From: Acidimicrobiaceae bacterium
Lineage (GTDB): Bacteria > Actinomycetota > Acidimicrobiia > Acidimicrobiales > Bog-793
Assembly (NCBI GenBank): GCA_025463965.1
Contig: JAODBN010000283.1
Location: forward strand, 1-14,207
Length of the DNA: 14,207 nt
Direction of reading: 5' to 3'
Each line of letters begins with the position of its first letter. Within the stretch, counting starts at the first letter, position 1. This document shows positions 7,268-12,946 of the stretch, one piece after another. Position numbers and translations under genes: made by a program. The notes beneath the pieces were generated by a model. That model ran no database searches. It saw only the letters and a list, made by a program, of their open reading frames with translations, and had not been told where the DNA came from.

Positions 7268-10057
7268 CTATCGGACGACTCGGACGAGGGCGACGGTGCG
7301 TCCCGCATAGCGGAACTGCACGACGCTCTTGGCGGTCAGCGCTCTGCTGTTCCAAACGAACCGATGAGCGGCCCCCACTCGTTGAACCGATCGCCGCAGG
7401 ATCCCACCTGGGGTCGTCAGCTGGATCTGGACCTTCGCTCCGTGGGGGAGATTGACGTGCGCCGTTACCCGGAATCCTGATCCCGCAAGAACAGAGGACT
7501 CCGTGGGCTGACGGCGAGGATCGAGGACGAAGCTCGTCTGAACCACGCGAGCGGGCTTGGTTGCCGGGACCGGGGGGCCCACTCCGCTTGACGGGGAAGT
7601 GCTGAAGGTCGCGAGCGCAACGAAAGGTGACGGCTGGCTCGGCTCCGGCGTTGGGCCGAGGCTAGAGGCCGAGGCGGACTCCGACGCCCGCAGGCTTCCA
7701 GGGTTCGAAAGCACAGCGGGCAACGCCGACGACGGCGCGGCAGTCGACGCGGACGGCGGCGTGGTGGTCGGGGTGGTCGACGACGGCGCGGCAGTCGACG
7801 CGGACGGCGGCAACGCGGCAGTCGACGCGGACGGCGGCAACGTGGTGGTCGGGGTGGTCGTCGGCAGCGTGGTGGTCGGGGTGGTCGTCGGCAGCGTGGG
7901 GGACGTCGAGAGGACGCTGTCCAGATTGAAGGTGAGCAACTGGTATCGCGTGACAGTCTGACCATCGACCGTCGTTTCGTACATGAAGGCCCCGTAGAGA
8001 TTGGAGCCGTCCGGACTGAAGGCGAGGCCGCCAATGAGGGGGCCTCCGTCGTTCGGGTAGTCATAGGTGAAGTAGGGCTCACCAGGGTTATCAAGGGGAT
8101 AGGCGACCAAGCCGTGAATGATCCCACTGGAGCCCCCAACCATCACCCCTCCGTCCGCCGCCGTCACCGCGACCGAGTCCGCATTGTTGTAGCCGGGGTA
8201 GACGAGCCCGTCCGACTCCAGCGTGGTCGGGCTGAGTCCGATCAAGGCCACCGCGGCATCGAGGATCTCCGATCCGTCCGGTGTGAGCACGACATCGACG
8301 CTCGTTTCTCCACCTCCTGGTGCCCAGCGTTCGGAGACCAGCGGACCGCCCGCGGGTGAGGACCCGGCGAGAGAGATTCGGTTGAATGAGTCCGGGTTTT
8401 CGCCGTCGCTCCAGCTGAAGAGTACTGTCGGGTCGGCGGGATCGCTGGCCAACTGGCTCCCGGACACAACCCCGGCGTAGGTGGACACCACATCAGTCGA
8501 GGGATCTAGGCCGACCAGCTCGAATGTCGACGGCGAGCCGGGAGTGGGCTCGGTGGTCCAGAGTTTGCCGTCGGCGGCGACGAGGGTCGTGAGATTCCCG
8601 AGCCCGCTGGCGAGGGTCGAAATCTGTTGGAGTGTCGAGGTGTCAAAAGCTGCAATCTTCCCGGACCCGCCCAACGTGGCATAGAGCGTGTCGTCTACGA
8701 CCACGAGATTTGACGGGCCGGGCAAATCTCCCGATGTCCCTGCTGGCTGTCCACCGGGGCTGAAAGCCAAGATATTGCTCGGCGTTGCCACGAAAAGCTC
8801 TCCGGTTGTGGAGTTGATCGTCATCGCCGTGAAGCCCGGAAGCGCGGTGGCGGTCGGCGGGGCGATCTGGTTGGACGCTGGCGGAACCGAGCCCGGACCG
8901 GTGACGCCCGGTGCGGGGGTGGCTGGCGGTGCTGCAGCCGGCTGCGTAGGCGCGGGCGCCGAGCTGATCTCGGGGAGGACGCCGCTGAGGTCGAAGATGT
9001 CCAGCCCATACCTCGGAGGTCCGCCGTTCTCGGTGTCGTCGGTAATCGCGAAAAGGCGGGAGCCGTCGTTGCTGATCGCCACGCCGCCAGGGGCGGTACC
9101 TAGCCAGGAAGGCCCGAAGGCGTAGCTGAACAGTTGCTTACCAGGAGTACCGAGGGCGTCGACGACGAGGTCCGCGCCGTATCCGCCATCCATGCCGCCG
9201 ACCAGCACACCGCCGTCCGCCGCGCTGATGGCGACCGCGTCCGGGTAATTGACCGCGGGATACACGTTGCCGTCGAATGCAAGCGTGCTCGGATCGAGCC
9301 CGTCGAACTCGTAAGGAAAGCCGCCAGCCAGGACGAGCTGCGTCCCGTCCGGGGATACTGCCGCTTGCTGAACGTTGTCAATGCCGTCGCCGGTGGCCCC
9401 GTTCTCCGAGATGGGAGGGCCTCCAGTCGGTGTGGCACTTGCAATGGAGACGCGGTTGATTTGGACAGACGACTCGCCCGGAATCCAGCTGAAGAGAACC
9501 GAGTCATCGGCGGGATCCCCGACGAGTTCGTCGCTGATCACGACGTTGGCATACGTTGTCATCGCGTCGCTCGCCGGGTCGATCCGGACGAGATAATCCC
9601 CGCCGGCTCTTGCACTCGCATCCACCGAAGTCGTCCAGAGGTAACCTCCGGCGAATACCAGGCTGTTCGGCGTCTCCAGGCCTTGGGCGAGCGTGCCCAC
9701 ATAGCCGAAGGTCGTCGTGCTGAACGCGACGACCTGCCCGGAATCATGGAGCGTCGCATAGAGCGTGTCCCCCACGATGACAAGACTCGTCGGATCCGCC
9801 AGGTTGTGGATCGTTCCCAGCAGGTCCCCAGAGGAGTCGAAGACGAGGATGCTGTTCGGCGTAGCCACGAACAACTGCTGGCTCCACGGATCGGTCGCCA
9901 TGGTGGTGAAGCCTGGCAGGGAGATCGCCACAGCAGGTGACGGCGCCGCCCCTGCATTGGCGGCCGATGCCATCGTGAGCACCGGCAGCACGAGGAGGAC
10001 CGCGACGCTGGCAACGAGAGCAACCGGCAGCCGAAGGCGGCGGCCGATCATACGCAC
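7268..10057 (-). CDS. Large exported protein with duplicated beta-propeller and C-terminal domain (929 aa)
   Basis: A signal peptide (residues 1-35, ending near SAANA) leads into two homologous propeller-like domains, about 45-361 and 404-714, offset by about 359 residues. Paired motifs show the duplication: LFVATPNSILVF (62) with LFVATPSNILAF (421), GDTLYATLHDSGQVVAF with DDTLYATLGGSGKIAAF, DPADDSVLFSW with DPADPTVLFSW, DGGVLVGG with DGGVMVGG. A Pro/Ala linker (362-403) joins them. A Thr/Pro/Ser low-complexity segment (about 715-800) resembles wall-spanning or glycosylated linkers. The last 90 residues (from about 838) look like a small beta-sandwich. No LPXTG or lipobox is seen. The first codon is GTG (10057-10055) with GGGG at 10070-10073; an in-frame ATG at 10051 is the alternative. 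Ligand binding at the surface is a guess. Confidence 0.9.
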   Translation of the reverse strand: MRMIGRRLRLPVALVASVAVLLVLPVLTMASAANAGAAPSPAVAISLPGFTTMATDPWSQQLFVATPNSILVFDSSGDLLGTIHNLADPTSLVIVGDTLYATLHDSGQVVAFSTTTFGYVGTLAQGLETPNSLVFAGGYLWTTSVDASARAGGDYLVRIDPASDAMTTYANVVISDELVGDPADDSVLFSWIPGESSVQINRVSIASATPTGGPPISENGATGDGIDNVQQAAVSPDGTQLVLAGGFPYEFDGLDPSTLAFDGNVYPAVNYPDAVAISAADGGVLVGGMDGGYGADLVVDALGTPGKQLFSYAFGPSWLGTAPGGVAISNDGSRLFAITDDTENGGPPRYGLDIFDLSGVLPEISSAPAPTQPAAAPPATPAPGVTGPGSVPPASNQIAPPTATALPGFTAMTINSTTGELFVATPSNILAFSPGGQPAGTSGDLPGPSNLVVVDDTLYATLGGSGKIAAFDTSTLQQISTLASGLGNLTTLVAADGKLWTTEPTPGSPSTFELVGLDPSTDVVSTYAGVVSGSQLASDPADPTVLFSWSDGENPDSFNRISLAGSSPAGGPLVSERWAPGGGETSVDVVLTPDGSEILDAAVALIGLSPTTLESDGLVYPGYNNADSVAVTAADGGVMVGGSSGIIHGLVAYPLDNPGEPYFTYDYPNDGGPLIGGLAFSPDGSNLYGAFMYETTVDGQTVTRYQLLTFNLDSVLSTSPTLPTTTPTTTLPTTTPTTTLPPSASTAALPPSASTAAPSSTTPTTTPPSASTAAPSSALPAVLSNPGSLRASESASASSLGPTPEPSQPSPFVALATFSTSPSSGVGPPVPATKPARVVQTSFVLDPRRQPTESSVLAGSGFRVTAHVNLPHGAKVQIQLTTPGGILRRSVQRVGAAHRFVWNSRALTAKSVVQFRYAGRTVALVRVVR
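7727..7905. repeat. Coding tandem repeats for the Thr/Pro/Ser linker
   Basis: Inside the 929-aa gene, a block beginning CGACGACGGCGCGGCAGTCG recurs with a 51-bp period (7727 and 7778). Shorter units (GCAGTCGACGCGGACGGCGG, GGTGGTCGGGGTGGTCGTCG-type) recur down to 7905. They encode TTTPTTTLP twice and PPSASTAA three times (residues about 718-777). Such arrays often vary in copy number between strains. Confidence 0.8.
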
Positions 10058-10098
10058 GACATGACGTTTCCCCGCGCGACGCGGATTTCAAACTGCGA

Positions 10099-10516
10099 AT
10101 GCCAATGGAGTTCGACAGCGCCGACGTCACTCTGGATGGAGTTCCGATGAGTCCTTTCAGAGCACGTTTTGGGCGCCCCGTGGCTCGCGAACGACGTCGC
10201 CGCGGATCTAAGCCGCCCGAAGTCGGTGCGGAAATTTGGATCGCCGGTAGGAACCCGGACGTCAAGTTCGTTGACCTCCACATTCGACTTCGGTGTCCCA
10301 GCGGCGATGACGACGACTTCATCGAGTGGGAAACAGAGATCGGCTTCGTAGACCATTGGCGGGTACCCTGGCCATTGCTCTTGGGCCAGTACGGCTTCTT
10401 CAACCAGTTCACTGTGAGCATGCATCGCTCAGCGTCGCTCACCATGATCGAAGAAATGGGGGATCTTCGACGGCCGCTTCGGGGTGCAGTCCGCCGAATC
10501 CGATCACCGGCGCCCG
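10099..10516 (+). pseudogene. Probable decayed retropepsin-like protein
   Basis: From 10099 the frame encodes PMEFDSADVTLDGVPMS, which resembles a retropepsin motif (D-S/T-G-A-D-x-T-L) lacking its Gly. It continues with PPEVGAEIWIAGRNPDV, VDLHIRLRCPSGDDDDFIEW and WRVPWPLLLGQYGFFNQFTV, the last resembling the LLG-x-x-GFF-x-x-F-x-V ending seen in small bacterial retropepsin-like proteins. After MIEE (about 10455) this frame turns Arg/Pro-rich, while the +1 frame from 10457 reads WGIFDGRFGVQSAESD, a plausible continuation. A single extra A in GAAGAAATGGGGG would explain the switch. The N-terminal strands expected before the Asp are missing, because the divergent 929-aa gene starts at 10057. The family assignment is from remembered patterns. 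An intact novel 199-aa protein (10099-10698) is the alternative. Confidence 0.42.
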
Positions 10517-10771
10517 CGGTTCGACCGCAAGCGAGGCTCGCTCCCGGACTCGCAGTCAGGCTCATCCTCCTCTTCGGCCATGAAGTGCCACGGCGAGAAC
10601 AGGCACCTCGCCACCGCCCATTTCCGCAACGAGAAGGTCGAGCTGATAGCTGGACTTTCGCCCAACGGGGTCCGATATACGTGCCGCAGGCACTGTGATC
10701 TCTTGCCAGGGTGTTCGCTTGATTCGACCGGCTTGCCACCATCGTCCGGAGGTGGAACGCCGGGAGGTGCT

Positions 10772-10867
10772 GTGAAAAAGTTTGATCAGCGACCTGGCCA
10801 GGAAAACCGCGGTCAGCGACCTCAGCATTATCAGTGCTGCTCAGGCGCGGCCCGTGACAGCAGCTGA
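10772..10867 (+). CDS. Possible 31-codon ORF with a Shine-Dalgarno
   Basis: A GTG codon at 10772 follows GGGAGG (10762-10767) at 4 bases and opens a 31-residue frame (KKFDQRPGQENRGQRPQHY..., ending in a CC pair and DSS). Its QRP repeats come from the direct repeat TCAGCGACCT at 10786 and 10813. It stands alone, has no recognised family, and could be the tail of the decayed frame just upstream, so the call is weak. Confidence 0.15.
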   Translation: MKKFDQRPGQENRGQRPQHYQCCSGAARDSS

Positions 10868-10927
10868 CACAAAGTGGCAGGCAGAGCCCCATGGGCGACG
10901 GACGTGACTTCCGGTGACAGATCATGG

Positions 10928-10948
10928 TTCGCGCACTATTCGCGCACT
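10928..10948. repeat. Tandem 10-bp direct repeat with 11-bp period
   Basis: TTCGCGCACT occurs at 10928-10937 and again at 10939-10948, separated by one A. A one-helical-turn period is typical of protein binding sites such as excisionase or integrase arm sites and iterons. It lies about 390 bp upstream of the excisionase-type HTH gene, so a recombination or replication site is possible but not shown. Confidence 0.45.
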
Positions 10949-11185
10949 GCCGGTGCTTCACCGCGGCGCGCTGAAGGCAGGTCAGCAGCTCCCTGGCTCG
11001 GTAATTGATTTCGGCCATAGCACCTTCGCGGCGCAGCGACGCACGGGGTAACCGGCCTTGACGGTGTAGCCGGACCCCCTGACGGGCGACCGGAGATCGA
11101 CCCATGGGCTTGGGAGTCGCACGGCCTGCGCTCGCCCGCAGCCAGTCGGGTCATGGCCAGGCGGTCCGCCGGTTGGGCGCGAAAA

Positions 11186-11265
11186 CTTTTGTGCAGCTTT
11201 GTGCGGAATACCTAACAGCCACTAACTGCTGTTTTGGCTTTTTCCGTACCGCACTTGGCTAAAAG
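11186..11265. promoter_or_regulatory. AT-richer nested dyad upstream of the HTH gene
   Basis: Three inverted-repeat pairs are nested around one centre: CTTTT (11186-11190) with AAAAG (11261-11265), GTGCGG (11201-11206) with CCGCAC (11249-11254), and AACAGC (11214-11219) with GCTGTT (11228-11233). A direct repeat TTTGTGC (11188 and 11198) overlaps the left arm. The block ends 75 bp before the HTH gene and is AT-richer than its surroundings. It could be an operator, a replication origin or part of an attachment site. The inner hairpin followed by TTTTGGCTTTTT also resembles a terminator. Confidence 0.4.
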
Positions 11266-11340
11266 TGGGCATGACAGCAGGTGAACTGCAATGTACGTTC
11301 CTTCCAGTAGCCATCTCGGCTTCACGATTGGAGGAACGGA

Positions 11341-11553
11341 ATGGCAATCTCGCAGCCCTCGGCTAGCCCACTGCTTTACAGCCTGAAGGAGACCGGGCGT
11401 CTTCTGTCTATGAGCGAGTCGTCGGTCTACCGCCTCGTTCGCTCGGGCGAGCTGCACGTCGTGCGCGTGCACGGCCGCACGCTCATCTCTGTGGCGGAGC
11501 TCGAGCGATTCATCGCTTACCACTCTGAGGCGCAGACCGCCCTCGCGCAATGA
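11341..11553 (+). CDS. AlpA/excisionase-type helix-turn-helix DNA-binding protein
   Basis: The 70-residue product carries a MerR-like/excisionase helix-turn-helix (HTH_17 type) over residues 12-59: LYSLKETGRLL-SMSESSVYRLVRSGELHVVRVHGRTLISVAELERFIA in order, with the usual helix, the recognition helix S25-R34, the wing G36-L38/V42-G45, and a C-terminal helix. Proteins of this size and domain serve as excisionases (recombination directionality factors) or as regulators of element genes. The start is well supported: GGAGGAA (11330-11336) ends 4 bases before ATG 11341. A nested dyad lies 75 bp upstream and two competing hairpins begin four bases after the stop, which separate it from the downstream operon. 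Whether it excises the element or regulates it cannot be told from sequence. Confidence 0.9.
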   Translation: MAISQPSASPLLYSLKETGRLLSMSESSVYRLVRSGELHVVRVHGRTLISVAELERFIAYHSEAQTALAQ

Positions 11554-11556
11554 GAA

Positions 11557-11617
11557 CTCGGTCGCGGCCGCCCACACGCGACCGAGCGCCGGGACCCCCG
11601 CAGGCACCGGCGCTCGG
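11557..11617 (+). terminator. Two overlapping, mutually exclusive perfect hairpins (terminator or attenuator)
   Basis: CTCGGTCGCG (11557-11566) pairs perfectly with CGCGACCGAG (11577-11586) across a 10-base loop. CCGAGCGCCGG (11582-11592) pairs perfectly with CCGGCGCTCGG (11607-11617) across a 14-base loop. The two stems share CCGAG (11582-11586), so only one can form fully at a time. The structure starts four bases after the HTH gene's stop and 91 bp before the next start. There is no U-tract. It may end the HTH transcript, attenuate the operon, or be an origin or binding-site dyad. Confidence 0.6.
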
Positions 11618-11707
11618 ATCAGAATTCCTGTCCGCTCTCACTGGACCTCCCCAGAATACTGCACGCGTCAAGCGGAGCGGTCTTCTCCGGAGGCCCGTTC
11701 TCGCCCG

Positions 11708-11935
11708 GTGACGGGGCCCGGGTGCCGGGGGCACCTGCGCCTTGTCGTCACCGGGGAGACCATCGAGCGCGTCGATCCGGGTGCGCTGAACGACCTCGCT
11801 GGCTACATCGAAGCACTGGCGCGCACGATGGCAGCGCTGGCGAAGCGGCCCGACCTCACCGACGGGGCAACCCGTGCAGAGGTTCGCTCTTGGAGCGAAC
11901 GGGCGGCCGAGCGAGTCCGACAGGTAGTGGCGTGA
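11708..11935 (+). CDS. Small helical protein of unknown function (75 aa), first gene of the coupled operon
   Basis: The frame starts at GTG 11708 and ends with TGA at 11933-11935, overlapping the next gene's ATG by one base (TGATG). GGAGG lies at 11689-11693, rather far (14 bases) from this GTG, so the exact start is uncertain. The product reads VVTGETIERVDPGALNDLAG, then YIEALARTMAALAKRP and EVRSWSERAAERVRQVV: two amphipathic helices rich in Ala, Arg and Glu, with little sign of a catalytic motif. I do not recognise the family. Its position directly ahead of a zinc-type protein and the replication genes suggests an accessory role in element replication or regulation. That is inference from context. 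Confidence 0.65.
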   Translation: MTGPGCRGHLRLVVTGETIERVDPGALNDLAGYIEALARTMAALAKRPDLTDGATRAEVRSWSERAAERVRQVVA

Positions 11936-12222
11936 TGGGCCGGTCCCCGAACCAGAGGCGCGGGCCGTCGCGCGCTCCCCGTCCTCGCAAGCTCAGCCAG
12001 CGCGAGGCGGAACTCATGGCGCAGGTGCCGAGCGCACCGTTCCACGGGACGATCCCCCGCGGCCCCGACAGCCGCCACCGCTCCGACTTCCGGGCCGAGG
12101 TGAACGGTGACTGCGGCCGCTGCGGCGAGTCCTACGCCGCCGGCACCGTCGTGGTGCTCGGTGTGCGCGGGCTCCAGCACCGGGTCTGTCCATGCGACCT
12201 CCCATCTGAGGACGCGTCGTAA
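11935..12222 (+). CDS. Small protein with a CxxC/HxxCxC zinc-binding pattern (95 aa)
   Basis: ATG 11935 overlaps the previous stop by one base (TGATG); an in-frame GTG at 11932 is an alternative. The first 30 residues are very basic (GRSPNQRRGPSRAPRPRKL), then QREAELMAQVPSAP. The C-terminal half carries C60-x-x-C63 (GDCGRCGESYAAGT), H82 and C85-x-C87 (HRVCPC), spaced like a small zinc ribbon. A basic tail plus zinc ribbon suits nucleic-acid binding. Proteins of this type are common in phage and element early regions, but I cannot name a family. The stop TAA (12220-12222) overlaps the next ATG (TAATG), so translation probably passes directly to the micro-ORF. Confidence 0.75.
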   Translation: MGRSPNQRRGPSRAPRPRKLSQREAELMAQVPSAPFHGTIPRGPDSRHRSDFRAEVNGDCGRCGESYAAGTVVVLGVRGLQHRVCPCDLPSEDAS

Positions 12223-12305
12223 TGGCCCGCGAGATCCATCCTCCATTCGACATCGACGGAGCCGAACCAACCTTGTTCGACAACCAGCCCGGCAGTGCCC
12301 TATGA
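12222..12305 (+). CDS. 27-residue micro-ORF bridging two genes by stop/start overlaps
   Basis: ATG 12222-12224 overlaps the TAA of the upstream gene (TAATG), and its own TGA (12303-12305) overlaps the ATG of the next gene (ATGA). The peptide is acidic (MAREIHPPFDIDGAEPTLFD..., ending NQPGSAL). The double overlap and the lack of a Shine-Dalgarno before 12302 suggest either a real small protein or a coupling ORF that delivers ribosomes to the winged-helix gene. The segment EPTLFD loosely resembles beta-clamp-binding peptides (QL-S/D-LF) but lacks the Gln, so I give that little weight. Without it, 79 bases would separate two otherwise overlapping genes. Confidence 0.5.
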   Translation: MAREIHPPFDIDGAEPTLFDNQPGSAL

Positions 12306-12946
12306 CTCTCGACTACTCCGCCGCGCCGACCAGTGCGACCGCCTACGTCCTTGCACACTCCCCTTTCCGGGGGGCCACCTTCACGGTGCATCTCGCCTTG
12401 GCGTGCACCGTCGACGACTCGGGAGACTCCCTCTACCGTCGCTCGATCACGGCCACCAAGGATCTGGCACGCGTGAGTGCTCGCCAGGCCAAGGAGTCCA
12501 TCGACGCCCTCCTAGAGAACGGCTACCTCGAAGAGGTCGACGGCCACCACGGGCGCAAGGGATCGCGGACGTTCCGCTTCCAGTTCCCGACTCCCGTGGT
12601 CCACAAGGCTGAGGGCGTCCGACCGAGGACCCTTCGATCGCTCGCCACCGGTACCAACGATCCGAACACCGCCAAGGCGCACCCGTTGACGGTGCTGGCC
12701 TTTGACCAGCCACGAAAGCCTCTCGTGCGCGGTGACGAGCGCAAGTCCTTCGTGGCGGTCCTGGGGCTCATCAAGCAGGCCCTCGCGGCGGGCCACTCCG
12801 CTGCGGAGATCGAAACGGCCATCCGCCATTTCGGCTCCCTCGACGAGGGAATCGTCTGGACCCTCGCGGGCCTCCAGTTTGCGCTCTCCGCCACTCCACG
12901 CTCCGGTGAAGTGAGCTACGAGACGCGCCCGGTGCAGTACCGATGA
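12302..12946 (+). CDS. Winged-helix protein, probable replication initiator or loader (214 aa)
   Basis: ATG 12302 overlaps the micro-ORF stop (ATGA). The frame is open further upstream to 12107, but that extension is antisense-like and overlaps the zinc-type gene. Residues about 18-95 form a winged helix: FRGATFTVHLALACTVDD, then SITATKDLARVSARQAKESI (helix-turn-helix) and ALLENGYLEEVDGHHGRKGS with FRFQFP as the wing. This is the layout of phage and plasmid helix-turn-helix replication proteins (RepO-like). The C-terminal part (145-195) is helical, with IKQALAAGHSAAEIETAIRHFG. No obvious Shine-Dalgarno is present, consistent with translational coupling. The gene overlaps the following ATPase gene by ATGA (12943-12946), a pairing expected for an origin-binding protein and its helicase or helicase loader. 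Function is inferred from fold and context. Confidence 0.8.
   Translation: MTLDYSAAPTSATAYVLAHSPFRGATFTVHLALACTVDDSGDSLYRRSITATKDLARVSARQAKESIDALLENGYLEEVDGHHGRKGSRTFRFQFPTPVVHKAEGVRPRTLRSLATGTNDPNTAKAHPLTVLAFDQPRKPLVRGDERKSFVAVLGLIKQALAAGHSAAEIETAIRHFGSLDEGIVWTLAGLQFALSATPRSGEVSYETRPVQYR

Larger units (their letters stand above)
10058..11340. other. Gene-poor transition zone before the mobile-type module
   Basis: These 1.28 kb contain no confident intact gene. Seen here: a probable retropepsin-like gene remnant (10099-10516), a possible 31-codon ORF (10772-10867), a 10-bp direct repeat TCAGCGACCT at 10786 and 10813, a tandem repeat at 10928-10948, and a nested dyad at 11186-11265. Long open frames on the minus strand (for example 11105-9744) have Arg/Ser/Pro-rich composition and run into the antisense of the 929-aa gene, so they are not called. 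No tRNA or integrase was recognised. Confidence 0.6.

Noticed and set aside
7727..7905. Repeat array considered as CRISPR
   Set aside because: The repeats are contiguous, in frame and encode a Thr/Pro/Ser linker. There are no unique spacers and no cas genes.
10562..10828. Minus-strand 88-codon frame with a protein-like C-terminal part
   Set aside because: No Shine-Dalgarno, no family pattern, and part is antisense to the possible small ORF at 10772. Evidence is too thin for a gene call.
9744..11105. Minus-strand open frame of 453 codons across the transition zone
   Set aside because: It overlaps the start of the 929-aa gene in another frame and is Arg/Ser/Pro-rich throughout. The retropepsin-like remnant on the plus strand explains part of the openness.
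10868..11220. Possible tRNA or tRNA-end attachment site at the element edge
   Set aside because: I looked for T-arm and anticodon-arm signatures on both strands and found no cloverleaf-compatible segment.
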